Notes under the pieces: generated by a model
The model's database searches: none
Told to the model about the DNA's origin: nothing
What the model saw: only the letters and a program-made list of their open reading frames with translations
Source of the DNA: Actinomycetes bacterium
GTDB taxonomy: Bacteria; Actinomycetota; Acidimicrobiia; Acidimicrobiales; Palsa-688
Assembly: GCA_021850325.1 (NCBI GenBank)
Contig: JAJZMF010000048.1
Location: 62,001-126,000, forward strand
Direction: 5' to 3'
Length of the DNA: 64,000 nt
Translations under genes and position numbers: made by a program
Shown: positions 28,646-37,294 of the stretch, piece after piece
How positions within the stretch are numbered: the stretch's first letter is position 1
Layout: each line of letters opens with the position of its first letter

Positions 28646-29398
28646 CTAGCTCCGGCCCTGCCTCCGCCCTCTCTCGCCCGTCTGCCCCGTGGCCGCCTTG
28701 AACAGGGCGGTGACCTCTGCCGTCTCCAGGTGGCGCCACTGCCCGGGCAGGAGGTCGGGCGAGCTGACAGGGCCGATCCGCACCCGGGCCAGGTAGGTCA
28801 CAGGGCTGCCCACGGCCTCGCACATCCGCCGCACCTGGCGGTTACGACCCTCGTGCACGATTATGCGGGCCGCGTCCGGCCCCAGGAGGTGGGCCCGGGC
28901 CGGAGCCGTCCGCCCGTCCTCCAGCTCGACACCCCGGCGGAGGTGGCGCAGGCCCTCGCTGGAGAAGGGGGCCGAGACGCGGACCACGTACTCCTTTTCG
29001 ACCCCGTGACTGGGGTGGGACAGCACCTGGGCCAGCTCGCCGTCATTGGTGAGCACCATGAGCCCCTCGCTGTCCGCGTCCAGCCGCCCGACCGGGTACA
29101 CCCTGGGCGAGGCCGGCACGAGGTCGACCACGATCTGCCGGGCGTCCTGGGCCTGGGCCGTGCAGACCACGCCGACAGGCTTGTTCACGAGGTAGTAGGC
29201 CATGCCTTCGCGCACGGGAAGGGGCACGCCGTCGACGCTGATATGGTCGACCGCCGCCCTGGCTCGTTGCCCGAGCACTGCCACCCGCCCGTTGACGCGG
29301 ACGCGACCGGCGACGATCAGCTCCTCGCAGGACCGACGGCTGCCCACCCCCGCCTGGGCGAGCACCTTCTGCAGCCTGTCCCCGGGCTCCTCGGTCAC
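28646..29398 (-). CDS. rluB: 23S rRNA pseudouridine synthase, RluB/RsuA family
   Basis: 250 residues. An S4 RNA-binding domain at about 6-50 (LQKVLAQAGVGSRRSCEELI) is followed by the pseudouridine synthase domain with GRLDADSEGL (catalytic D107) and EGRNRQVRRMCEAVG. RluB modifies helix 89 of 23S rRNA; RluE/RsuA are alternatives but the scpAB neighbourhood is typical of rluB. Confidence 0.9.
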   Translation of the reverse strand: MTEEPGDRLQKVLAQAGVGSRRSCEELIVAGRVRVNGRVAVLGQRARAAVDHISVDGVPLPVREGMAYYLVNKPVGVVCTAQAQDARQIVVDLVPASPRVYPVGRLDADSEGLMVLTNDGELAQVLSHPSHGVEKEYVVRVSAPFSSEGLRHLRRGVELEDGRTAPARAHLLGPDAARIIVHEGRNRQVRRMCEAVGSPVTYLARVRIGPVSSPDLLPGQWRHLETAEVTALFKAATGQTGERGRRQGRS

Positions 29399-29468
29399 CC
29401 TGCCCTCCGACCGGCCGGAGGGCAGGCCCGGCCCTGTGCCCTCTGCCTGCCCGGCGCGTCCCCCGGCA

Positions 29469-30224
29469 TCAGCCTCCAGGGTGGAGCCCCTGTTCGAGCG
29501 CGTCCATGACCTCCGGCCCGGGCACGAAATCGCCCAGGGGGGGCAGGTCCCGGACGCTGTCCAAGCCGAGCCGCTCGAGCAGTAGCGGTGTCGTCCCGTA
29601 GAGCACCGCCTGGCCGGGGCCGGGGTCCCTGCCCACCTCGGTCACGTACCCACGCTGGCACAACGTCCTGAGCACGCCCTCGACGCTGACACCCCGGATG
29701 GAGGCGATCTGCGCCCTGGAGACAGGTTGCTTGTAGGCCACGATGGCCAGCGTCTCCAGAGCCGCCGCTGACAGCCGGGCCGACTGGCCCTCGAGCACGA
29801 AACGCTCGATGTAGGGCGCCATGTCCGGGTGGCTCTGGTAGCGGTAGCCGCCTGCCACCCTGGCCAGGACGAAACCCCGCCCCTGGCGCTCGTAGTCCTC
29901 GGCCAGTGCCCGGCACAGCTCTTCGACCCGTGCCGGGGCCACCTCCAGCAGTTGGGCAAGCATCCCTGGTTCGACCGGCGAATCAGCCACCATGAGCACG
30001 GCTTCGAGTGCCCGGAGCTGTTCAGCGCCCAGCCCAGAGGGTGCCCCGGGGGCGTCGTCGTCCCCGTCCTGCCCGCGGGGCGGCTCGGTCAGGTTGGCGA
30101 CCTGCTCGGCCGGCCCGGCCGGCCCCCCGAGGTCCAGCGGCTTGCCGGTCCCGGCCTCACCCGCCGCGTCCGCCCGCTGCGGCTCCTGCCCGTCCGAGGG
30201 CTCCCCGCCCAGCTCCAAGCTCAA
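29469..30224 (-). CDS. scpB: Segregation and condensation protein B
   Basis: 251 residues. About 65 low-complexity acidic/Pro residues precede two winged-helix domains (ALEAVLMVADSPVEPGML; AALETLAIVAYKQPVSRAQIASIRGV). Kleisin-associated subunit of the SMC condensin. The start overlaps scpA by 4 bp (ATGA). The long N-terminal extension is unusual but of simple composition. Confidence 0.93.
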   Translation of the reverse strand: MSLELGGEPSDGQEPQRADAAGEAGTGKPLDLGGPAGPAEQVANLTEPPRGQDGDDDAPGAPSGLGAEQLRALEAVLMVADSPVEPGMLAQLLEVAPARVEELCRALAEDYERQGRGFVLARVAGGYRYQSHPDMAPYIERFVLEGQSARLSAAALETLAIVAYKQPVSRAQIASIRGVSVEGVLRTLCQRGYVTEVGRDPGPGQAVLYGTTPLLLERLGLDSVRDLPPLGDFVPGPEVMDALEQGLHPGG

Positions 30225-31057
30225 CCCTCGTACTCGTCTGCAAGGCCGGCGTCAGCCAGGACGAGCTCACGCCGGTCCCTCACGTCGACGGTGCCGCCCT
30301 CGGGCGCCTCGGCGTCCGGCCAGCCTTCTGGCCCGAGCCAGGAGACATGGAGGTCGGCCAGGCGCCCTGCCTGGTGGAGGTCCACAACCCCCCGCTTGAA
30401 CAGCTCGAGCAGTGCCAGGAAGTAGACGATCACCTCCAAGCGGTCCTCCAGGCCCTGGGTGAGGAGCCGGAACGTTGTCCTGGGCTCCCCGGGTAGGCGC
30501 CCTGCCAGCTGCGCCAGCGTGTCGGCCACGCTCACCTTCACCTGTGCGACGTGGTCGAAGCTCACCCGGGGCACCGGCTTGGGGGTCACCGCCCGAGCCA
30601 AGGCGTCGCGCAGGTGCTGGGGGGTGACGGCTTCCAACGGGTCCGGCGCCAGCCCCACGAAGCGCTCCTCCATGCCGGCCTGGCGGGGAAGGGAGCGGTC
30701 GGCCTGCTCCATGAGCGCGGACAGGGCGCCTGCGGCGTCCTTGAACGTCTTGCACTCGAGCAGCCGGGCGAGCAACAGGTCGCGCTCCTCCCACAGCGCC
30801 AGCTCCTCCTCGCCCTCGACGGCGTCGCCGCCCGGGAGGAGCCGGCGGGCCTTCAGCTCGAGCAGTACGGCCGCCGTGAGCAGGAACTCGGTCGCCACCG
30901 CCAAGTCGAGGGCCTCCATGCGTGCCAGGGCAGACACGTACTCGTCCACGATCGATGACAACGAGAGATCCCAGATGTCCACCTGCTCCCTGCTCACAAG
31001 GTGCAGCAGCAGGTCGAAGGGCCCCTCGAAGACAGGTGTGCTCACCTGGTAACCCAC
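30221..31057 (-). CDS. scpA: Segregation and condensation protein A (kleisin)
   Basis: 278 residues, GTG at 31057. Begins GYQVSTPVFEGPFDLLLHLV, the kleisin N-domain that binds SMC, and DIWDLSLSSIVDEYV. The C-terminal winged helix (VIVYFLALLELFKRGVVDL) binds the SMC head. With ScpB and a distant Smc it compacts and segregates the chromosome. First gene of the long minus-strand run. Confidence 0.93.
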   Translation of the reverse strand: MGYQVSTPVFEGPFDLLLHLVSREQVDIWDLSLSSIVDEYVSALARMEALDLAVATEFLLTAAVLLELKARRLLPGGDAVEGEEELALWEERDLLLARLLECKTFKDAAGALSALMEQADRSLPRQAGMEERFVGLAPDPLEAVTPQHLRDALARAVTPKPVPRVSFDHVAQVKVSVADTLAQLAGRLPGEPRTTFRLLTQGLEDRLEVIVYFLALLELFKRGVVDLHQAGRLADLHVSWLGPEGWPDAEAPEGGTVDVRDRRELVLADAGLADEYEG

Positions 31058-31064
31058 CTGGGCG

Positions 31065-31070
31065 AGACTA
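31065..31070 (-). promoter_or_regulatory. Leaderless -10 box of scpA
   Basis: TAGTCT, seven bases before the GTG start, no ribosome binding site. It heads the scpA-to-plsC run. Confidence 0.45.
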
Positions 31071-31209
31071 CCGGCGCCGACGCGCCGGCTGGTGGATGCT
31101 CGTCACCAGGCCCGCGACCGCTCAGAGCGTCCGTACGACCGTGGAGCGACAAATTCGGGCTACGATCTGGGGTCGCAGGAGCCGACAAAACGGTCAGAAA
31201 GCCGCTGAC

Positions 31210-34200
31210 ATGAAGACCCCCCAGTCAAACGCGCTCCCGGCCACCCGGTCGACGTTCGGCCTGCCCGGCGAGCGCGCCCAGTGGAGCGGCTTCTCGCCCA
31301 CGACCGCCCTGCTGGCCGTGCTGGTGGTCGTGGCCGTCGTGGGGTCCCTGGCCTGGGCTGCTGCCACCGGGCAGGCTCCCCCCTCCCGGCAACCACGCGT
31401 CTTCGGCGGGTCACTGGTGCTGGACGACTACCGTCCTCTCACCGTCGTCGACGTAGCCACGGGTTCGGTGACCGTCCAGTTGGAGGGCGTCTACCAGCAG
31501 GTCAGCGCACCCGGCTACAACGACGTGCAGGCGGTCACCACCAGCGCCGGGACGGTCCTGGTGAACCGTCTCACGGGCACGTTCAACATGTTGGGCAAGG
31601 ACGACTACGTCCTCGGGCCGGCAACGAGCGGTATCTCGCTCGGGCCACTTCCCGGGAGCCACGCCGCCGCCGGATTCGCCGATGGCCAGGGGGCCTACAT
31701 AGTCCGCTACGGGCCACGGAGCACGGTTTCACTGGTGGACGCCACCACCGTGGAAGCCGGGGCCCAGGCCCAGGCCACCCGGTCCCCCCGCCCCGTACGC
31801 CCCGTGGGCTTCGCCCTCCTGGACGGGCCGGCCGTGGCCTCGCCCGGGGCCACGGTCGTGGCCGGCGGGGCGCTGTGGGCCCTGGTGCGCAATGGCAGAG
31901 GTTGCCGTCTGGAGGAGGTCGGGCCGTCTGCCCTCGCCCCTCAGGGGCTGCGCTCGAGGACCAGAGCTGAGTGGCCCGGGCCTTGCTCAGCCGCCGCTCT
32001 GGAGGCGGCCGGAGGCACCGTCGGGCTCGTCCGGCCCGGTCGGCTCGTCAGCTTCGTGGGCGCACGGGCACGTTCTTCGGCCGCGCCGGGCACAGCTGCG
32101 GCCGACGCCTTCCTGCCCGTGCGGGGGGCCTCCGGTCAGCTTTTGTACCTGGTGCACGAGCTCGTGGGCTGGTACCTGCTCGCAGTGCCCCTGCCGGCCG
32201 CGCCCACGTCGCTTCGCCCCGTGCGCCTGACGGCACTGGGCCGGGCGGCGCGTCCTGCCGTACCGGCGCTCTCGGGAGGCCTCCTCTACACGCTCGACCG
32301 GGCCCAGCCCGGTCAACCGACGCTGTGGACGATCAACCAGCGCACCGGCGCCATGCGCCCGGTCCCCGGTGCCCCGACGTACCCGGCGAAGAGCACGACG
32401 GAGAAGGCAGGGTTCGGACAGGCCCAGGTACTGGTGGACGGGCCACGGGTGGTCTTCAACAACCCCGAGAGCCTCCTCGCCGTCATTGTGTTCACCGACG
32501 GGGCACACCCTCCGGTGGTCGTCGACAAGTCGACGGCCGTCGTGGTGAGCGCTGCCGGCCCCGGTGACGCCAACGTGCGCGCCCGTCGCCCACGGCCGCA
32601 CGGGTCACATCGGCCCAAGACCTCGCCCGGTCCGGTCCCCACCAGCACCACGCCCACCACGGTGGCCCAGCCCGTGAGCCAACCCGTCACGCCCCAGGTC
32701 AACTGCGCCACGACGAGCGAAAAGCCGTACGAGCCTGTCATCACCTCGGTTGTCCCCGCCGACCAGGCCGTCCTGGTGGACTGGAGCTACCACCTGCTGT
32801 CGGAGCAGGACTGCCTGCCCACCACGTGGTCGGTCGCCGTGAACGCCCTGGGCGGAGCGGCTCAGCCCTCCAGGCCCGAGCAGGTGGTCAACGGCCAGCA
32901 ACAATGGCTCTTCAGCGGTCTCCGGCCCGCCACGACCTACCAGGTCGTGGTCACGGCCTACATCAACCGGCAGGCCACGGCGTCCACGCCCTGGCGGTTC
33001 CGCACGACCGCGGTCGGTCCGGCGGCGCCGGCCCATGTGGTCGCGCGCCCGGACGGCAGAGGTGGCTGGCTGGTCTCCTGGACGGCCTGCAACGGGGCCA
33101 GCTGCCTGGTACCTGCGGCCCGGTGGGTGGTCACGGGGGCCGCTTGTGCCGGCTCGGTGGTAGGCCAGCCGCCGGTGCTGACAGTACCCGGAGGTCACCG
33201 CAGCGTGACTGTGACCGGAGCCAACGGTGCGCTGCTCGGGACCTCGCTCGGCTTCAGCGTCCAGGGTGTGGCGGCCGATGGCCTGCGCGGCGCGCCGGCC
33301 TCCAGCGCCAACTGCACCACAGCATGGCAACCGCCCTCGGCCGCGGCGATCCAGCTCCTCGCCGCCGGTGCTGCGACCGGGAACAGCGTGGCGGCGCACC
33401 TGCAGGTGGCCGTGGCCCCCGGCGCGTCGCCCCAGACGGCCTTCGGAGGCAGCCCCGTCAGCTTCACCTATGCCGTGGGCGGTCGCCAGCTGGGCCCCAC
33501 CACGGCCTCGGAGGTCGTGGTGGGGGGCCTGGCCGCCGACCAGCGGTACCAGGCGACGGTCACCGTGGTGCCGCTGTCGCACCCCCGGTCGGCGGTCACC
33601 GTCACCAGCGCAGCGTTCTCCCGCGACCTCCAGTGGCCGAGCGGCATGTCCCTGCAGGTCTCGGGCGTGGTGGGCGCCGACCCCAACCGGGGCACGGCCG
33701 TCGCCACGGTCCAGGGCCTCCCCCCGGGTGACTTCCGGGCCACGGGCCTGCTCACCTGCGGCTCGGAGGCCCTCCCGGTCACCTCCGTGCTGAACGGGCC
33801 ACAGTTCGAGGCCGCGCTCAACCTGGACCAGATGGGCGGTCAGTGCCGGCTGAGGGTGGTCCTTGCCGACAGGGCCCAGCCCGGCCCCTACGGCGTCCCC
33901 TCGCAGCCACTGGAGGCCGGTTTCGGCATCGGCACCCCCCGCCCCTACCGCTTCCAGGCCCGGGCCCGGGCAACCTGTGCGCACAACTGCACACAGATCC
34001 AGGTCAGCGTCGGCTACACCGGGCCCGGTCAACCGGCGGGGACGGACTGGCAGGTCGAGGCGTCCAGCCCTGACGGTTGCAGCGCCGTCTCCCCCCTGCG
34101 GTCAGCTGCTTCCTTCCCGACCGTGCTCGACTGGCCGACCGACTGCCAGCCCCCGGTCATCACGGTCTCCTGGGTGTACCTCGGGCAGTCGGCCACCGCT

Positions 34201-35106
34201 CAGGCCGGCTTCCCTGGCCTACCCCTTCTGGCCCCACCTCCGCCGGTGCCGGCCAGTGCCGGGCACGGGGCGCGCCCCACGACGACGTCCACGACGACGT
34301 CCACGACGGTGGCCCCGCCGTCCACCGCAGCACCGCCCACCCTGGCACCGGTGCCGACGACGACCTCCGGCCATCGCAGAGGCACCACCACCGCCCCCAC
34401 GTCGCCTCCCCCGGCCGCCACGACGCTGCCCGCTCCGTGCTACCCCTGGCCCGCCTGCCTCGAGGCCACCACGGTCCCCGCCGGGGGTACCCCTCCGGCC
34501 ACCTCCACGACGGTGCCACCGAGGACAACGACGACGCTCACCTCGGGGACGACCACGACCACGGCGCCGACCACAACGACCACGGCACCGGCCACGACCA
34601 CCACGGCGCCGGCGACCACGACCACCCCGAGCTCAACCACCACGACCACCACGGCACCGGCGAGCACGACCACCTCGAGCTCAACCACCACGACCACGGC
34701 GCCGACCACAACGACCACGGCACCGGCCACAACGACCACGGCACCGGCCACAACGACCACGGCACCGGCCACCACGACCACAGCACCGGGCGCTACGACC
34801 ACTTCCACGTCCACCACCACGACTGCAGCCCCGAGCACGAGCACCACGACCACCCGGCCGTCCGCCGGCACCACCACGACCACGTCGGCCCCTGTCGCGG
34901 CAGGCCTCGCCCTGATGGGAAGTGTCGGCCCGGGCCCCGGGGCACACCAGGAAGCAGTACCAGCGCCGCTCGTGCCGACGACCGGTGGTGCCCCGGGCCT
35001 GGCCGGACCGGCCTGGTACCTGCTCGCAGGTCTGTTGGGCCTGGTACCAGTCCTTTCGTTCACCTGGGCCCGCCGGGCCCGGCGACGCCCGCAGAGCCGG
35101 GCCTGA
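31210..35106 (+). CDS. Giant surface protein: propeller-like region, fibronectin III repeats, Thr stalk, wall-anchor-like tail
   Basis: 1298 residues from the ATG at 31210, which opens a basic tail and a membrane/signal segment at about 33-55 (LLAVLVVVAVVGSLAWAAA). Residues 65-430 look like a beta-propeller or repeated beta domain (LTVVDVATGSVTVQL, LWTINQRTGAM). Residues about 495-960 contain fibronectin III-like modules (VITSVVPADQAVLVDWSY, LRPATTYQVVVTAY, SWTACNGASC). Residues 1015-1230 are Pro/Thr-rich stalk with long TTTTAP repeats. The end, from about 1254, has LVPTTGG, a hydrophobic span and RRARRRP, resembling a sortase signal with VPTTG in place of LPXTG. First gene of the operon with moxR 16 bp downstream. 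Predicted adhesin or wall-spanning structural protein. Confidence 0.8.
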   Translation: MKTPQSNALPATRSTFGLPGERAQWSGFSPTTALLAVLVVVAVVGSLAWAAATGQAPPSRQPRVFGGSLVLDDYRPLTVVDVATGSVTVQLEGVYQQVSAPGYNDVQAVTTSAGTVLVNRLTGTFNMLGKDDYVLGPATSGISLGPLPGSHAAAGFADGQGAYIVRYGPRSTVSLVDATTVEAGAQAQATRSPRPVRPVGFALLDGPAVASPGATVVAGGALWALVRNGRGCRLEEVGPSALAPQGLRSRTRAEWPGPCSAAALEAAGGTVGLVRPGRLVSFVGARARSSAAPGTAAADAFLPVRGASGQLLYLVHELVGWYLLAVPLPAAPTSLRPVRLTALGRAARPAVPALSGGLLYTLDRAQPGQPTLWTINQRTGAMRPVPGAPTYPAKSTTEKAGFGQAQVLVDGPRVVFNNPESLLAVIVFTDGAHPPVVVDKSTAVVVSAAGPGDANVRARRPRPHGSHRPKTSPGPVPTSTTPTTVAQPVSQPVTPQVNCATTSEKPYEPVITSVVPADQAVLVDWSYHLLSEQDCLPTTWSVAVNALGGAAQPSRPEQVVNGQQQWLFSGLRPATTYQVVVTAYINRQATASTPWRFRTTAVGPAAPAHVVARPDGRGGWLVSWTACNGASCLVPAARWVVTGAACAGSVVGQPPVLTVPGGHRSVTVTGANGALLGTSLGFSVQGVAADGLRGAPASSANCTTAWQPPSAAAIQLLAAGAATGNSVAAHLQVAVAPGASPQTAFGGSPVSFTYAVGGRQLGPTTASEVVVGGLAADQRYQATVTVVPLSHPRSAVTVTSAAFSRDLQWPSGMSLQVSGVVGADPNRGTAVATVQGLPPGDFRATGLLTCGSEALPVTSVLNGPQFEAALNLDQMGGQCRLRVVLADRAQPGPYGVPSQPLEAGFGIGTPRPYRFQARARATCAHNCTQIQVSVGYTGPGQPAGTDWQVEASSPDGCSAVSPLRSAASFPTVLDWPTDCQPPVITVSWVYLGQSATAQAGFPGLPLLAPPPPVPASAGHGARPTTTSTTTSTTVAPPSTAAPPTLAPVPTTTSGHRRGTTTAPTSPPPAATTLPAPCYPWPACLEATTVPAGGTPPATSTTVPPRTTTTLTSGTTTTTAPTTTTTAPATTTTAPATTTTPSSTTTTTTAPASTTTSSSTTTTTAPTTTTTAPATTTTAPATTTTAPATTTTAPGATTTSTSTTTTAAPSTSTTTTRPSAGTTTTTSAPVAAGLALMGSVGPGPGAHQEAVPAPLVPTTGGAPGLAGPAWYLLAGLLGLVPVLSFTWARRARRRPQSRA
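34540..34890 (+). repeat. Thr-rich stalk repeat (ACGACCACGGCACCGGCC-type units)
   Basis: Tandem and imperfect 21- to 33-bp units that encode TTTTAPATTTTAP-like sequence. The repeat gives the surface protein an extended, probably O-glycosylated stalk. Repeat number is likely to vary. Confidence 0.8.
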
Positions 35107-35122
35107 TGAGGGAGACAGCACA

Positions 35123-36154
35123 TTGAGCACTACGACGGGCACGGCTGGCCTCGGCGGGGCACAGCCGGGGCACTTCCGCACCACCGGTGGCGGAGGGGCC
35201 GAGATGGCACGCTTCGTGCAGCTCTTCGACGCCCTGGTGGGCAACGTCAGCACCGTCCTGCGCGGGAAGGAGAGCGTGGTCCGCGCCGCGCTCACCTGCG
35301 TGCTGGCCGAGGGCCACCTACTCATCGAGGACGTCCCGGGCGTGGGCAAGACGTCCCTTGCCCGCGCCATATGCAAGTCGGTCAACCTGACCTGGAACCG
35401 CGTCCAGTTCACCCCCGACCTCCTGCCCAGCGACATCACCGGCGTTACGGTCTTCGACCAGGCCACCTCCGGTTTCAGCTTCAGGCCCGGGCCGGTGTTC
35501 GCCAACATCGTCCTCGGTGACGAGATCAACCGGGCATCGCCCAAGACGCAATCGGCCCTGCTCGAGGTCATGCAGGAACAGACCGTTTCGACCGATGCCG
35601 CCGTCTACCCGGTCCCCCGGCCCTTCGTGGTCATAGCAACTCAGAACCCGGTGGACCTGGAGGGCACCTACGTGCTCCCCGAGGCCCAGCTCGACCGGTT
35701 CCTGATGCGCCTGTCGGTGGGCTACCCCTCACCCGAGGCGGAGGTCGAGGTCCTGCGCGCCGAGCGCGACGCACCCAGTGTCGAGCACCTGGTCCCGGTC
35801 ATGGACCGTGAGGACCTGCTGAGCATGATCGAGCTGGTGAAGCGCTCGGTCGAGGTGTCGTTGCCCATCGAGCACTACATAGTCGCCGTGTGCGCCCGCA
35901 CCCGGGAGATGCCCGAGGTGCGCCTCGGCGTCTCTCCCCGGGGGGGGCTCGCCCTCCTGCGGGCGGCGCGGGTCAGCGCGGCCGCCGCTGGCAGGCCCTT
36001 CGTCACCCCGGACGACGTGCAGGCCATGGCCCTGCCCACTCTTGCCCACCGCATAGTGCTGCGACCCGACGCCGAGGTGCAGGGCAGGACAGCGGCCGAG
36101 GTGGTCACCAGGGCCGTCCAGGCCGTGCCCGTGCCCCGGGCCGTCCTGCGCTGA
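35123..36154 (+). CDS. MoxR-family AAA+ ATPase
   Basis: 343 residues. TTG at 35123 with GAGGGAG eight bases upstream. Walker A GVGKTS at 73-78, Walker B in VLGDEINRASPKTQSALLE, sensor ATQNPVDLEGTYVLPEAQLDRFLM, all intact. MoxR ATPases act as chaperones that mature or activate partner envelope complexes, commonly with DUF58 and transglutaminase proteins encoded next to them, as here. Confidence 0.93.
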   Translation: MSTTTGTAGLGGAQPGHFRTTGGGGAEMARFVQLFDALVGNVSTVLRGKESVVRAALTCVLAEGHLLIEDVPGVGKTSLARAICKSVNLTWNRVQFTPDLLPSDITGVTVFDQATSGFSFRPGPVFANIVLGDEINRASPKTQSALLEVMQEQTVSTDAAVYPVPRPFVVIATQNPVDLEGTYVLPEAQLDRFLMRLSVGYPSPEAEVEVLRAERDAPSVEHLVPVMDREDLLSMIELVKRSVEVSLPIEHYIVAVCARTREMPEVRLGVSPRGGLALLRAARVSAAAAGRPFVTPDDVQAMALPTLAHRIVLRPDAEVQGRTAAEVVTRAVQAVPVPRAVLR

Positions 36155-36157
36155 ACG

Positions 36158-37294
36158 ATGACCAGGACCGGTTGGGCCGCTGTCGCAACGGGCGCCGCGC
36201 TGGGCGTGGTGGGCACGGCCGCCCACTGGGCTGCCTTCGTGGTCCTCGGTGCCGGCCTCGTGGCCCTGGTGGCCGGAGCGCTGGGGTACGTCGCCCTGTC
36301 GCCGCGCCTGGCCCTCCAGCGCGCCGTGGAACCGGCCCGGGTCGAGAAGGGGCAGCCGGCCATCGCAGTGATCCGGGCCACGAACCTCTCCTGGAGGGCC
36401 CTGTCGGGCTTGGTGATCGAACAGCGCCTGGGGGCGACGGTCTTCAGGGCCGAGCTGCCCCGGCTGGGCCGGGGCGAGGGCGGGCTGAGGACCTACCGCC
36501 TCCCCACCGCCCAACGCGGTACCTACAGCGTCGGCCCGGTCGAGGTGCCGAGGGCTGACCCCTTCGGCCTGTGCCGACGGGTGAGGCGCCTGGGCCAACC
36601 CCAGGTGATCTCGGTCCACCCGCGTTCGCTCCCCCTGCGCCCCCTGCCGAGCGGGAAGTCCCGCAACCTCGAGGGCCCCTCGAGCGACATGTCGCCGCAG
36701 GGGACCGTCACCTTCCACCGCCTGCGGGAGTACGCCGTGGGCGACGACCTGCGCACGGTGCACTGGCCCTCTACCGCCCGGGCCGGCCGTCTGGTGGTCC
36801 GCCACTACGTGGACACGGCGCAGCCCTACACGGTGGTACTGGTGGACGTGCGCCCCGAGGTGTACTCACCCGAGACCTTCGAGGAGGCCATGGACGTGGC
36901 GGCATCGGCCATAACGGCCATGTCAGCAGGCCGCTCCCCTGTCCAGTTGAGGACCACCGCCGGCGGGCGCGCCGGTGGGCCGGCCATGAAGGACGCGGCG
37001 ACGCTGGTCGACCTCCTCACCGACATGGCCCCGGACCCGACGGGCTCGCTCGTCGACCAGTTGACGCGACTGCGTCACGACCGAGGGGGCAGCGCCCTGG
37101 TGGTGGTGACCGGTGCCCTCGAGGTCGACAGCCTGCAGGCCGTCGCCCCCCTCGCCAAACGCTTCGACCACGTGATCGTCGCCTCGCTCGTCCCGCACGC
37201 CGTCCCGGCGCCCTCCTACCCGGGGGTGCAGGTCCTGGTCGCCACGGGTGCCGAGGACCTGGCTCAGGCCTGGGACAACTGGGTGGTCCGTTGA
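36158..37294 (+). CDS. DUF58 membrane protein
   Basis: 378 residues. Two close N-terminal membrane spans (about 8-24 and 26-48) precede a beta-rich region and the DUF58 core GTVTFHRLREYAVGDDLRTVHWPSTARAG-type segment (near 190-215). The rest resembles a von Willebrand A-like fold (YTVVLVDVRPEVY). Partner of MoxR; 3 bp after its stop. Its stop overlaps the next start (TTGA). Confidence 0.93.
   Translation: MTRTGWAAVATGAALGVVGTAAHWAAFVVLGAGLVALVAGALGYVALSPRLALQRAVEPARVEKGQPAIAVIRATNLSWRALSGLVIEQRLGATVFRAELPRLGRGEGGLRTYRLPTAQRGTYSVGPVEVPRADPFGLCRRVRRLGQPQVISVHPRSLPLRPLPSGKSRNLEGPSSDMSPQGTVTFHRLREYAVGDDLRTVHWPSTARAGRLVVRHYVDTAQPYTVVLVDVRPEVYSPETFEEAMDVAASAITAMSAGRSPVQLRTTAGGRAGGPAMKDAATLVDLLTDMAPDPTGSLVDQLTRLRHDRGGSALVVVTGALEVDSLQAVAPLAKRFDHVIVASLVPHAVPAPSYPGVQVLVATGAEDLAQAWDNWVVR

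Noticed and set aside
32605-34032. Long minus-strand open frame inside the surface protein gene
   Set aside because: Gly/Arg/Asp-rich shadow frame of a strongly coding plus-strand gene, no domain pattern or ribosome binding site.
34540-34890. ACGACCACGGCACC repeat as possible CRISPR or regulatory array
   Set aside because: It codes Thr/Ala/Pro stalk in frame with the surface protein and has no unique spacers.
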